Assembly (NCBI RefSeq): GCF_011043545.1
Contig: NZ_JAAKGP010000003.1
Coordinates: forward strand, 1 to 64,000
Direction: 5' to 3'
DNA length: 64,000 nt
Origin: Rhodobacter sp. SGA-6-6
GTDB lineage: Bacteria; Pseudomonadota; Alphaproteobacteria; Rhodobacterales; Rhodobacteraceae
In this document: piece after piece, positions 42,297 to 51,009 of the stretch
How the letters are laid out: every line of letters begins with the position of its first letter
Position numbering within the stretch: position 1 is the first letter of the stretch
Notes under the pieces: model-generated
Told to the model about the DNA's origin: nothing
The model's input: only the letters and a program-made list of their open reading frames with translations
The model's database searches: none
Made by a program: the position numbers and the translations under genes

Positions 42297-43673
42297 CTAC
42301 CCCCGCTTCACCCCCCAGGCCTCCAGCTTGCGGTAGAGGGTCGACGGCGACACGTCCAGTTCCCGCGCCGCCAGCGGGACCGAGCCGCCGTTGCGGGCGA
42401 TGGCGGCCTCGATCGCCTGCCGCTCGATCTGCGCCAGCGTCAGCCCGGGGGCGGGGGCGGGCGGGGCGGCGGCGTCCTGCGGCAGCGTTCCGACGGCAAG
42501 CCCGGCGGGCAGCATCGCCGGGGTGACCAGCCCGCCGTCGTTCAGCACCACCACGTTGCGGATGACGTTCAGCAGTTGCCGCACGTTCCCCGGCCAGGGC
42601 TGCGCCTGCAGGAAGGCCCGGGTCTCCGGCGCCAGGCCGGCGAAGTCCTTGCCCTCCTCGGCCGAGAAGCGGGCGAGCGCGGCCTCGGCGATCTCCACCA
42701 CGTCGCCGCCGCGGTCGCGCAGGGGCGGCATGTGGACCGGCACGACATAGAGCCGGTAATAGAGGTCCTCGCGGAACAGCCCGCGGCGCACCTGGTCCAG
42801 CGGGTCGCGGTTGGTGGCGCAGATGATGCGCACGTCCACCCGCCGCGGCCGCACCGCGCCCACCGGCTGGATGGTCGAGGTCTGCAGGAAGCGCAGCAGC
42901 TTGGTCTGCAGGGGCAGCGCCATCTCGCAGATCTCGTCCAGGAACAATGTGCCGCCGTCCGCCGCCGCCGCCGCCCCCGGCTTGTCCGAGATGGCGCCGG
43001 TGAAGCTGCCCTTCATGTGGCCGAAGACCTCGGATTCCAGCAGGTCGGGCGGGATCGCGCCGCAGTTCAGCGCGATGAAGGGCCCGCCGGCGCGGGCCGA
43101 GCGGGAATGCACCGCCAGCGCCGCCAGTTCCTTGCCGGTGCCGCTTTCGCCGGTGATGAAGACGGTGGCCATCGACCGCGCCGCCTGGCCGACCACGCGG
43201 TGGATCCGCTCCATCGCCGCGGAGGAGCCGATGAAGACCGAGCGGTCGGAGAGATGCGGCTCGGGCTTGCGGCGGGGGGGCGTGTCGCGGCGGCCGCCGC
43301 GAGCCATCTCGTCGCCGGCGGCCTTGACCGCGGCCAGCAGGCGCTCCTCGCCGAAGGGCTTGACCAGCACGTCATGGGCGCCGGCGCGCATCGCCTCCAC
43401 CGCGCGGGGGATGGTGCCGTTGTCGGTCATCGCCAGCACGAAGGTGTCGGGCAGCTCGGCCAGGATCAGGCCCATCAGTGCCAGACCATCGCTGTCGGGC
43501 AGGGCGAGGTCCAGCAGCACGATGCCGGGACGGTGGCGGCGGAAGGCGGCGATGCCCCCGGCGGCATCGGCGGCGGCGATCACCGGATGGCCCGAGGCCG
43601 ACAGCACCGTGCGGCACAGCGCCTGCAGCGCGGGCGTGGCCTCGACCACAAGGACGGGCGGACGGGGCGTCAT
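42297..43673 (-). CDS. Sigma-54-dependent response regulator (NtrC family)
   Basis: A 458-residue activator. It has an N-terminal receiver domain with the phosphorylated Asp in VLLDLALPDSDG and Lys in VLVKPFGEE, a central AAA+ sigma-54 interaction domain (Walker A GESGTGKE; the GAFTGA loop reads GSFTGA; Walker B GGTLFLDEI; RDPLDQVRRGLFREDLYYRL) and a C-terminal Fis-type helix-turn-helix (ARELDVSPSTLYRKLEAWG). ATG 43673 (MTPRPPVLVVEA) begins the receiver domain; an upstream in-frame start at 43754 adds a disordered tail. No partner histidine kinase is adjacent, so the input is unknown. Confidence 0.88.
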   Translation of the reverse strand: MTPRPPVLVVEATPALQALCRTVLSASGHPVIAAADAAGGIAAFRRHRPGIVLLDLALPDSDGLALMGLILAELPDTFVLAMTDNGTIPRAVEAMRAGAHDVLVKPFGEERLLAAVKAAGDEMARGGRRDTPPRRKPEPHLSDRSVFIGSSAAMERIHRVVGQAARSMATVFITGESGTGKELAALAVHSRSARAGGPFIALNCGAIPPDLLESEVFGHMKGSFTGAISDKPGAAAAADGGTLFLDEICEMALPLQTKLLRFLQTSTIQPVGAVRPRRVDVRIICATNRDPLDQVRRGLFREDLYYRLYVVPVHMPPLRDRGGDVVEIAEAALARFSAEEGKDFAGLAPETRAFLQAQPWPGNVRQLLNVIRNVVVLNDGGLVTPAMLPAGLAVGTLPQDAAAPPAPAPGLTLAQIERQAIEAAIARNGGSVPLAARELDVSPSTLYRKLEAWGVKRG

Positions 43674-43785
43674 CCGCCCCCCGCCGGGGCGTTGCCGCCC
43701 CTCCGCCGTTTCCGATCCTGTGCCATCCCCGGGCCTCTTCCGTCGCGCGGCCAAGGTGCCACGGCCGGAAGGCGCAAGTCCAGCC

Positions 43786-45678
43786 TCAGGCCTTCGCCAG
43801 CCCCAGCGTCCGCAGCGCCTGGGTGATCTCGTCCAGGATGGCGGGGTCGTCGATGGTGGCGGGCATCTTCCAGTCCTGCCCGTCGGCGATCTTGACCATG
43901 GTGCCGCGCAGGATCTTGCCCGAGCGGGTCTTCGGCAGCCGGTTCACCACCACCGCGCGCTTGAAATCCGCCACCGGGCCGATCTTCTCGCGCATCAGCC
44001 GGACGCATTCCGCCACCACCTCGGAGGGCTCGCGGTTCGACCCGCGGTTGAGGCAGAGGAAGCCGAGCGGCGACTGCCCCTTCAGGGCGTCCGCCACGCC
44101 GATCACCGCGCATTCGGCCACGTCCTTGTGGCCGGCCAGCACCTCTTCCATCGCGCCGGTCGAAAGCCGGTGGCCGGCGACGTTGATCACGTCGTCGGTG
44201 CGCGCCATGATGTAGAGATAGCCGTCCTCGTCCATGTAGCCGGCATCGCCGGTCTCGTAATGGCCGGGGAAGTGGTCCAGGTAGGACTTGCGGAAGCGGT
44301 CGTCGGCCTTCCACAGCGTCGGCAGGGTGCCGGGCGGCAGCGGCAGCTTCACCGCGATGGCGCCCAGCGTGCCCGGCGGCACCGGATGGCCGCCCTCGTC
44401 CAGCACCTGCACGTCGTAGCCCGGCATCGGCACCGAGGGGCTGCCGATCTTCACCGGCAGCGGCTCGATCCCCATCGGGTTCGCCGCGATGGCCCAGCCG
44501 GTCTCGGTCTGCCACCAGTGGTCGATCACCGGCACCTTCAGGTGGCGCTGCGCCCAGAGGATGGTGTCGGGGTCCGCCCTTTCGCCCGCCAGATACAGCG
44601 TCTTCAGGGTCTTCATGTTGTATTCGCCGATGAACTCGCCCTCCGGGTCCTCGCGCTTGATGGCGCGCAGGGCGGTGGGGGCGGTGAACAGCGCCTTGAC
44701 CTTGTTCTCGGAAACCACCCGCCAGAAGGTGCCGGCATCGGGGGTGCCGACCGGCTTGCCCTCGAAGACCACGGTGGTGCAGCCGGCCAGCAGCGGGCCA
44801 TAGCAGATGTAGCTGTGGCCGACGACCCAGCCCACGTCCGAGGCCGCCCAGAACACGTCGCCCGGGCCGCAGTCGTAGACCGCGCGCATGGTCCACATCA
44901 GCGCGACCATATGGCCGCCGGTGGGGCGCACCACGCCCTTCGGCGTGCCGGTGGTGCCGGAGGTATAGAGGATATAGGCCGGGTGGTTGCCCTCAACCGG
45001 CACGCAATCGGCGGGCTCGACGCCATACTGGAAGGTGTGCCAGGCCACGTCGCGGCCTTCGACCAGCTTGGCCACTTCCTGCTCGCGCTGGAAGATCACA
45101 CAGAAGTCGGGCTTGTGGCGGGCCATGTCGACGGCGGCGTCGAGCAGCGGCTTGTAATGGACGATCCGGTTCGGCTCGATCCCGCAGGAGGCGGCGATGA
45201 TCGCCTTGGGCGTGCAGTCGTCGATGCGGACGGCCAGCTCGTTGGCCGCGAAGCCGCCGAAGACCACCGAATGGATGGCGCCGAGGCGGGCGCAGGCCAG
45301 CATCGCCTCCAGCGCCTCGGGGATCATCGGCATGTAGATGATCACCCGGTCGCCCTTGGTCACGCCCTTGGCCTTCAGCGCGCCGGCGAGGGAGGCGACG
45401 CGCGCCTGCAGTTCCTTGTAGGTGATGCCCTTTTTCAGATGCGTCACCGGGCTGTCGTGGATGATCGCCAGCTGGTTGCCGCGGCCCGCCAGCACATGGC
45501 GGTCCACCGCGTTCCAGCAGGTGTTGGCCATGCCGTCGGTGAACCATTCATAGAGCGGCGCGCGCGCGGCGTTCAGCGCCGTCTTCGGCTTCACCGTCCA
45601 GTCGATGGCGCCGGCGGCGTCCAGCCAGAATCCCTCGGGATCGGCCTGCCATTTCGCGTAGAGATCGGCGTAACCCAT
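43786..45678 (-). CDS. prpE: Propionate--CoA ligase (PrpE)
   Basis: ANL-superfamily acyl-CoA synthetase making propionyl-CoA (or acetyl-CoA) via an acyl-adenylate. The 630-residue protein has ILYTSGTTGTPKGVVRPTGG (A3 core), VIDHWWQTETGWAI, YETGDAGYMDEDGYLYI, and the acetylation-site Lys in RLPKTRSGKILRGT near the end. The WWQTETGW spelling and length point to PrpE rather than Acs. Start at ATG 45678, preceded by GAGGAGGAGGA. The upstream gap holds TTTGCAAA-type boxes, which fits control by a short-chain acyl-CoA-responsive regulator of the ScfR/PccR type. Confidence 0.9.
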   Translation of the reverse strand: MGYADLYAKWQADPEGFWLDAAGAIDWTVKPKTALNAARAPLYEWFTDGMANTCWNAVDRHVLAGRGNQLAIIHDSPVTHLKKGITYKELQARVASLAGALKAKGVTKGDRVIIYMPMIPEALEAMLACARLGAIHSVVFGGFAANELAVRIDDCTPKAIIAASCGIEPNRIVHYKPLLDAAVDMARHKPDFCVIFQREQEVAKLVEGRDVAWHTFQYGVEPADCVPVEGNHPAYILYTSGTTGTPKGVVRPTGGHMVALMWTMRAVYDCGPGDVFWAASDVGWVVGHSYICYGPLLAGCTTVVFEGKPVGTPDAGTFWRVVSENKVKALFTAPTALRAIKREDPEGEFIGEYNMKTLKTLYLAGERADPDTILWAQRHLKVPVIDHWWQTETGWAIAANPMGIEPLPVKIGSPSVPMPGYDVQVLDEGGHPVPPGTLGAIAVKLPLPPGTLPTLWKADDRFRKSYLDHFPGHYETGDAGYMDEDGYLYIMARTDDVINVAGHRLSTGAMEEVLAGHKDVAECAVIGVADALKGQSPLGFLCLNRGSNREPSEVVAECVRLMREKIGPVADFKRAVVVNRLPKTRSGKILRGTMVKIADGQDWKMPATIDDPAILDEITQALRTLGLAKA

Positions 45679-45736
45679 GCCGCAATCCTCCTCCTCAGCC
45701 CGAGGTCCTGTTACGGCAGGTCGCGGCGGCGACGCA

Positions 45737-45758
45737 ACGCTGTTACCGGGAACAGCGT
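45737..45758. promoter_or_regulatory. Inverted repeat upstream of prpE
   Basis: ACGCTGTT, spacer ACCGGG, AACAGCGT: perfect 8-base arms, 59 bases before the prpE start on the minus strand. It may be an operator or a leader hairpin. Confidence 0.4.
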
Positions 45759-45775
45759 CGCCGCGCCGCAGGAAA

Positions 45776-45864
45776 TTTGCAGAAATTATGGCTCGATGCT
45801 TGCTAATATTTGCAAACTCCGCGTGCTTGAGAAGCCGACCGCAACTTGCAGCGGGTTTTGCAAA
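45776..45864 (-). promoter_or_regulatory. TTTGCAAA boxes, candidate ScfR/PccR-type operator of prpE
   Basis: TTTGCAAA occurs at 45809-45816 and 45857-45864. The second is preceded, after the four-base spacer GGGT, by CTTGCAGC (45845-45852), matching the TTTGCAAA-N4-TTTGCAAA layout described for the propionyl-CoA-responsive regulator PccR of Rhodobacter. TTTGCAGA is at 45776 and CTGCAAAA at 45879. They lie 100-200 bases upstream of prpE, a gene expected to respond to propionate. Confidence 0.6.
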
Positions 45865-45927
45865 GTCGCTGCCGCCGGCTGCAAAAAGACGCGCCGAGTG
45901 ATTCTCTCTGGCCTCTGGCGCCTCCCT

Positions 45928-46137
45928 GGCGAAGGCCATCGCCTTCGCCACATCCCGACGCTTCCCCTTGTCCGGCCGGGTGCCCAAAGCACCCGGCCAG
46001 CGCCCGCCCCGCCCTCGGCGGGCGCTTCTCGCCCGCCGGGTCGGGCGCTGGCCTCTCGGGGTCTCGTGCCGCCACCGTCTCCGGTTGATGCGTTGTGCAC
46101 GGGCGGGGGCGAGGCAGTGCCTCGCCTTCTCCCGCCC
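45928..46137 (+). repeat. Dispersed structured intergenic repeat, copy 2
   Basis: About 210 bases with the same order of blocks as copies 1 and 3: GGCGAAGGC..GCCTTCGCC, CTTCCCCTTGTCCGG, CGGCCAGCGCCCGCCCCGCC, GGCGCTTCTCGCCCGCCGGG, GCGCTGGCCTCTCGGGG, TCTCCGGTTGATGCG, GGGGCGAGGCAGTGCCTCGCC. It lies 20 bases beyond the maeB stop and upstream of prpE, in the plus orientation like the others. Confidence 0.85.
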
Positions 46138-46157
46138 GGACCGGGCGTTTCGCTTTC

Positions 46158-48461
46158 TCAGCTGTAATGCGCCACCGGCGTGCCGGCGATGGCGGACATG
46201 TTCAGCAGCCCCCGCGCGGTGATCGAGGGGGTCACGATATGCGCGCGGTTGCCCATGCCCATCAGGATCGGCCCGACCTCCAGCCCGCCCGCCCTCATCT
46301 TCAGCATGTTGCGCGCGGTGTTCGCGGCATCGGTATAGGCGAAGACCAGCACGTTGGCCGCGCCCTCCATCCGCGAGTTGGGGAAGATCCGCGCCCGCAG
46401 CTCGGGGTCCAGCGCGGCATCGGCGCTCATCTCGCCCTCGTAGTCGAAATTCGCCTCGCGCGCGTCCAGCAGCTCCAGCGCCGCCCGCATCCGCCGGCCG
46501 GAATCGCTGTCGAGGTTGCCGAAGTTGGAATGGCTGCACAGGGCCACCTTGGGCGTCACGCCGAAGCGGCGGACATGGCGGACCGCGCCGCAGACGGTCT
46601 CGGCGATCTGCTCGGGCGTCGGCACCGCGTTGACATGGGTGTCGGCGACGAAGAGCGGCCCATCCTCCTGGATCATCAGCGACAGCGCGCCATGCGGCCG
46701 CAGCCCGTCGCGCGCCAGCACCTGGCGGACGTAGTTCAGGTGCCAGAGATATTGCCCGAAGGTGCCGCAGATCAGGCTGTCGGCATCGCCGCGGTGCACG
46801 GCGATGGCGCCGATGGCGGTGGCGTTGGTGCGCAGCACCGCGCGGGCCACGTCGGGGGTGATGCCGCGGCGTTCCATCAACTGGTGGTAGGTCTGCCAGT
46901 AGTCGCGGTAGCGGTGGTCGCTTTCGGGGTTCACGATCTCGAAGTCGCGGTCGGGGCGGATCGGCAAGCCGGCGCGTTCCGCCCGCATGGCGATGACCTC
47001 GGGGCGGCCGATCAGGATCGGCTTGTCGGTCATCTCCTCCAGCATCGCATTGGCGGCGCGCAGCACCCGCTCGTCCTCGCCCTCGGCGAAGATGATGCGG
47101 CGGGTGGCCTGGCGGGCGGCCTCGAACACCGGGCGCATGATCAGCGCGGACTTGAAGACCGATCCGTCCAGCTTGGCGCGATAGGCATCCAGGTCGGCGA
47201 TGGGGCGGGTGGCGACGCCGGTCTCCATCGCCGCGCGGGCGACGGCGCTGGCGACCACGCCGATCAGCCGCGGGTCGAAGGGCTTCGGGATCAGGTAGTC
47301 GGGGCCGAAGGTGAGCCTTTCGCCGCGGTAGGCGGCGGCGGCCTCGGCGCTGGTGGTGGCGCGGGCCAGCGCGGCGATGCCCTCGATGCAGGCCAGTTCC
47401 ATCTCCTTGTTGATGGTGGTCGCCCCCACGTCCAGCGCGCCGCGGAAGATGAAGGGGAAGCAGAGGACGTTGTTGACCTGGTTGGGGAAATCGCTGCGGC
47501 CGGTGGCGATGATCGCGCCGGGGGCGATGCTGCGCACCTCGTCGGGCAGGATTTCCGGGGTGGGGTTGGCCAGCGCGAAGACGATCGGGTCCTTCGCCAT
47601 CTTCGCCACCATCGCGGGCGTCAGCACCCCGGGGCCGGAGAGGCCCAGGAACAGGTCCGCCCCGCCGATCACATCGTCCAGCGTGGCGGGGGCCGACCCT
47701 TGGGCGAAAGCCTCCTTCTGCGGCGTCATCTGGCTGGTGCGGCCGTTGTAGACCAGCCCGTCGAGGTCGCAGAGCCAGACGTTCTCGCGCTTCACCCCCA
47801 GCTTCACCAGCATCTCCAGGCAGGCGATGCCGGCCGCGCCGCCGCCGGTGGAGACCACCTTGATGCTGTCGAAGCGCTTGCCGGCGACATGCAGCGCATT
47901 GGTCGCCGCCGCGCCGACGACGATGGCGGTGCCGTGCTGGTCGTCGTGGAAGACCGGGATGTTCATCTTCTCGCGGCACAATTGTTCAACGATGAAACAA
48001 TCCGGCGCCTTGATGTCTTCCAGGTTGATGGCGCCGAAGGTCGGCTCCAGCGCGCAGACGATCTCGGCCAGCTTCACCGGGTCGGATTCGTTCAGCTCGA
48101 TGTCGAAGCAGTCGATGTTGGCGAATTTCTTGAACAGGACCGCCTTGCCCTCCATCACCGGCTTCGAGGCCAGCGCGCCGATGTTGCCGAGGCCGAGGAC
48201 CGCGGTGCCATTCGTGACCACGGCGACGAGGTTGCCGCGGCTGGTGTAGCGGCTGGCGGTGGCGGGATCAGCCTTGATTTCAAGGCAGGCCTCGGCCACG
48301 CCGGGGCTGTAGGCGCGGGCGAGGTCGCGGCCGTTGGCCAAGGGCTTGGTGGCGCGGATCTCCAGTTTCCCGGGCTTGGGGAATTCGTGGTAATCCAGCG
48401 CCGCCTTGCGCGCCGTCTGCTTCGCATCGTCCGGGCGCCCGTCCTGCCGCTCTTCCGCCAT
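46158..48461 (-). CDS. maeB: NADP-dependent malic enzyme (MaeB type, with phosphotransacetylase-like domain)
   Basis: Decarboxylates malate to pyruvate and makes NADPH. The 767-residue protein has the N-terminal malic enzyme domain ([36 protein letters not shown]-binding [18 protein letters not shown]) and, from about residue 440, a phosphotransacetylase-like domain ([15 protein letters not shown]) that is regulatory in MaeB. Start at ATG 48461 with GGGAGGA upstream; the in-frame stretch before it is not conserved. With PrpE next door it supports growth on C3/C4 acids by feeding pyruvate. Confidence 0.95.
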   Translation of the reverse strand: MAEERQDGRPDDAKQTARKAALDYHEFPKPGKLEIRATKPLANGRDLARAYSPGVAEACLEIKADPATASRYTSRGNLVAVVTNGTAVLGLGNIGALASKPVMEGKAVLFKKFANIDCFDIELNESDPVKLAEIVCALEPTFGAINLEDIKAPDCFIVEQLCREKMNIPVFHDDQHGTAIVVGAAATNALHVAGKRFDSIKVVSTGGGAAGIACLEMLVKLGVKRENVWLCDLDGLVYNGRTSQMTPQKEAFAQGSAPATLDDVIGGADLFLGLSGPGVLTPAMVAKMAKDPIVFALANPTPEILPDEVRSIAPGAIIATGRSDFPNQVNNVLCFPFIFRGALDVGATTINKEMELACIEGIAALARATTSAEAAAAYRGERLTFGPDYLIPKPFDPRLIGVVASAVARAAMETGVATRPIADLDAYRAKLDGSVFKSALIMRPVFEAARQATRRIIFAEGEDERVLRAANAMLEEMTDKPILIGRPEVIAMRAERAGLPIRPDRDFEIVNPESDHRYRDYWQTYHQLMERRGITPDVARAVLRTNATAIGAIAVHRGDADSLICGTFGQYLWHLNYVRQVLARDGLRPHGALSLMIQEDGPLFVADTHVNAVPTPEQIAETVCGAVRHVRRFGVTPKVALCSHSNFGNLDSDSGRRMRAALELLDAREANFDYEGEMSADAALDPELRARIFPNSRMEGAANVLVFAYTDAANTARNMLKMRAGGLEVGPILMGMGNRAHIVTPSITARGLLNMSAIAGTPVAHYS

Positions 48462-48685
48462 GCCATCCTCCCTGAGATGGTTCACCGCTAAACCATTTCG
48501 CATCACCGGCCAAGCCGCCTGCGCGCGCAACAGCTTTCGCCGCTGGTTGCAAATCCGCCGGCCGGGACGATCTGACCATGGGCGCTGCCGCAGGCCAAGG
48601 GGGTATGGCGAAACATGAAGTATTCTGATTTTTTGAGTTTATCGCGGGTGTATGCTGATAATGCGGAAATATGTCCGAAATACTC

Positions 48686-48718
48686 GTTGACATGATCTAT
48701 AAAAGTATACTTTTAGAT
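48686..48718 (+). promoter_or_regulatory. Promoter/operator of the GntR-cupin genes
   Basis: TTGACA at 48687-48692 is followed by the perfect 16-base palindrome TAAAAGTATACTTTTA at 48700-48715, about 30 bases before the GntR start codon. The whole stretch is AT-rich compared with its surroundings. A GTATAC-centred palindrome is typical of GntR-family operators, so autoregulation is likely. Confidence 0.6.
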
Positions 48719-48746
48719 ATGGCGTTTCCTTCCTCTCCCGCACCCC

Positions 48747-49409
48747 ATGTCCCGCAGCAGCCACCGCCAGCGCATCCATGACGAAATCCGCGCCCGGCTG
48801 CTGGCCGGCGAGATCGGGCCGGAGGACCGGCTGGTCGATCACGTCCTCGCTGCCGGCATGGGCGTGTCGCGGATGCCGGTGCGCGAGGCGCTGCTGCAGC
48901 TGACGCACGAGGGTTATCTCGACAGCACCAGCCGCGGCTTCGCGCTGCCCTCGCTGTCGCCGCAGCGGGTGGCCGAGGTCTTCACCCTGCGCAAGCTGCT
49001 GGAACCCCATGCCGCCGCCCTGGCCGCGCAGGCCCGCGACCCGCAACGCTTGCAGGAGATGCGGGCGGCGCTGGAGGCGCTGGCCGCGGCGCAGGGCCGG
49101 GGCGATGTCGCCGCCTTCCACCGCGCCGCCGAGAGCTTCCGCAACGCCTGGCTGGCCGCCGTGCCGAATGCCGAGCTGCGCGGCGCGATCCAGCGCTATT
49201 CGGCGCAGGTGCAGCAGGTGCGCTTCGCCACCATGGCGGATGCCGCCGCCCGCGCCACCATCGCCCGCGGTCTCGCCGTGCTGCTGGCCGCCTTCGAGAA
49301 GGGCGACGCGCTGGCCGCCGCCGACCGGATGCAGCGCTTCGTCCACGATGCCGAGGCCGCCCATGCCGGCTTTGCCGCCGAACCCGTTCCCACCCGGAGA
49401 GCAAGATGA
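48747..49409 (+). CDS. GntR-family (FCD) transcriptional regulator
   Basis: A 220-residue regulator. The winged helix-turn-helix is at residues 1-70 (RQRIHDEIRARLLAGEIGPED, then GVSRMPVREALLQLTHEGYL), followed by an all-helical FCD ligand-binding domain (VAEVFTLRKLLEPHAAALAA; RFVHDAEAAHAG). Its stop overlaps the start of the VOC/cupin gene. It probably controls itself and that enzyme gene, and perhaps the nucleoside genes downstream; the ligand is unknown. Confidence 0.87.
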   Translation: MSRSSHRQRIHDEIRARLLAGEIGPEDRLVDHVLAAGMGVSRMPVREALLQLTHEGYLDSTSRGFALPSLSPQRVAEVFTLRKLLEPHAAALAAQARDPQRLQEMRAALEALAAAQGRGDVAAFHRAAESFRNAWLAAVPNAELRGAIQRYSAQVQQVRFATMADAAARATIARGLAVLLAAFEKGDALAAADRMQRFVHDAEAAHAGFAAEPVPTRRAR

Positions 49410-50482
49410 CCGAGACCAGAGCCGAAATCCGCCTGCCGACGCAGGAACTGCGTGCCGACCTGCCGTTCTACATGAAGCAGCTGGGGTTCCGGCTGGACAT
49501 GATCTACCCCGCCGACGACCCGCAGATCGCGGTGCTGTCGGGCCATGGGCTGCGGCTCAGGATCGAGAAGGGCGCGGCCGAGGCGCCCGGCACCATCCGC
49601 ATCCTGACCGACGACCCGGGCTTCGCCGGCGGTGCCCGCAGCCTGACTGCCCCGAACGGCACAAGGGTGGAAATCGACGAGCTGAACCCGCCGGTGATCA
49701 CCCCCGCCACCGAACACGCCTTCGTCGTCCGCCGCCTGGCTGACCAGGCGCCCTGGGTGATCGGCCGGGCCGGGATGGAATACCGCGACCTGATCCCCAC
49801 CCGGCTGGGCGGCGCGATGATCGCCAGCCACATCCGGGTGCCGGACGGCCCGGTGCCGGACATGGTGCATTACCACAAGGTCGGCTTCCAGCTGATCTTC
49901 TGCGTCGCCGGCTGGGTCGACGTGCTTTACGAGGATCAGGGCGATGTCCGCCGCATCCATGCCGGCGACTGCTTCATCCAGCCGCCCGGCATCCGCCACA
50001 AGGTGCTGCATTCCGAAGGCGTGCAGGTCGTGGAGATCGGCGTCCCGGCCGAGCATGTGACCGAGATCGACCACGAGATGAAGCTGCCGACCCCGCACTA
50101 CCGGCCGGATAGGGAATGGGACGGGCAGAGGTTCGTCCACAACATCGGCCGCGACGGCGTCTTCGCCCCCTTCCGCATCCCCGGCTTCGAGGCGCGCGAC
50201 ACCACCATCCATGCGGCGACGAAGGGCGTGGCCTCGGTCATGGTGGCGCGGCCGGCGGGCGGCGGTGCGCCGTGGACGAAGCACCACGGCGACATCCTCT
50301 TCACCTTCGTGATGAAGGGCGGCATGGTGCTGGAGGGCGAGGGGAAAGACCCGTTCCGGCTGGAACCCGGCGACGCCTTCGTCATCCCGCCGGGCATGGC
50401 GACGCGCTATTCCGAACCCTCGGCGGACGTGGAACTGCTGGAGGTCTCGCTGCCCGGCAACCCGGAGACCGAGGTTCTCTGA
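49406..50482 (+). CDS. Cupin protein with N-terminal VOC-like domain
   Basis: A 358-residue protein. Residues about 5-100 look like a glyoxalase/VOC half-domain (LRADLPFYMKQLGFRLDMIYP, HGLRLRIEKG). Two cupin barrels follow: one with HYHKVGFQLIFCVAGWVDVLYED and GDCFIQPPGIRHKVLHS, and a C-terminal one with KHHGDILFTFVMKGGMVLE and GDAFVIPPGMATRYSE. The metal-binding His residues are visible in both. It is coupled to the GntR gene by ATGA. It may be a metal-dependent isomerase or dioxygenase; the substrate is unknown. Confidence 0.7.
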   Translation: MTETRAEIRLPTQELRADLPFYMKQLGFRLDMIYPADDPQIAVLSGHGLRLRIEKGAAEAPGTIRILTDDPGFAGGARSLTAPNGTRVEIDELNPPVITPATEHAFVVRRLADQAPWVIGRAGMEYRDLIPTRLGGAMIASHIRVPDGPVPDMVHYHKVGFQLIFCVAGWVDVLYEDQGDVRRIHAGDCFIQPPGIRHKVLHSEGVQVVEIGVPAEHVTEIDHEMKLPTPHYRPDREWDGQRFVHNIGRDGVFAPFRIPGFEARDTTIHAATKGVASVMVARPAGGGAPWTKHHGDILFTFVMKGGMVLEGEGKDPFRLEPGDAFVIPPGMATRYSEPSADVELLEVSLPGNPETEVL

Positions 50483-50555
50483 CCGCTCGTCCTGCGCCTT
50501 CGGCTTCTCCTCGCGCCGTCCCTGCGAAGACGGGCCGAAGGCGCCGGATGAGCGG
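50483..50555. terminator. Long imperfect inverted repeat between cupin and cdd
   Basis: Arms CCGCTCGTCCTGCGCCTTCG (50483-) and CGAAGGCGCCGGATGAGCGG (-50555) pair almost completely around a 29-base loop. It begins one base after the cupin stop codon and probably separates that transcript from the nucleoside operon. Confidence 0.45.
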
Positions 50556-50616
50556 CTGGCTTGCGCTGCGTCCCTTGCGGGGCCATTCTTGCCCAAAGGA
50601 TCGGCAGGAGGCGCGC

Positions 50617-51009
50617 ATGGATCTGGTCAAGGCGGCGGCGGAGGTCCGGGAACATGCCTGGGCGCCCTATTCCCGCTTCAAGGTCGGCGCGGCGATCCGT
50701 GCCGCCAGCGGGACGGTCTACCTCGGCTGCAATGTCGAGAATGTCGCCTACCCCGAGGGCACCTGCGCCGAGGCGGGCGCCATCGCCGCCATGGTGGCGG
50801 GTGGCGACACCGTGATCGAGGAGATCGCCGTCATCGCCGACAGCCCCGAACCCGTGCCCTGCTGCGGCGGCTGCCGCCAGAAGATCGCCGAATTCGCCGA
50901 TGGGGACGTGAAGGTCACCCTCGCCACCACCGAAGGCAAGACCCGGACCCTGACCGTGGCCGAACTGCTGCCCGGCGTCTTCTCGGCCGCCCATATGGAC
51001 CGCGCCTGA
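50617..51009 (+). CDS. cdd: Cytidine deaminase
   Basis: Zinc enzyme deaminating cytidine and deoxycytidine to the uridines. The 130-residue homotetrameric form has APYSRFKVGAAI, GCNVENVAYPEGTCAEAGAI (Cys ligand and catalytic Glu) and VPCCGGCRQKIAEF (two Cys ligands). Start at ATG 50617 after GGCAGGAGG. First gene of cdd-deoA-deoB-add-upp; its stop abuts the deoA ATG. Confidence 0.95.
   Translation: MDLVKAAAEVREHAWAPYSRFKVGAAIRAASGTVYLGCNVENVAYPEGTCAEAGAIAAMVAGGDTVIEEIAVIADSPEPVPCCGGCRQKIAEFADGDVKVTLATTEGKTRTLTVAELLPGVFSAAHMDRA

Noticed and set aside
43786-47979. A 1397-codon frame that looks like an N-terminal fusion to PrpE
   Set aside because: The upstream 767 codons are an out-of-frame reading of maeB and the intergenic repeat. 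PrpE has a strong ribosome binding site and its normal start at 45678.
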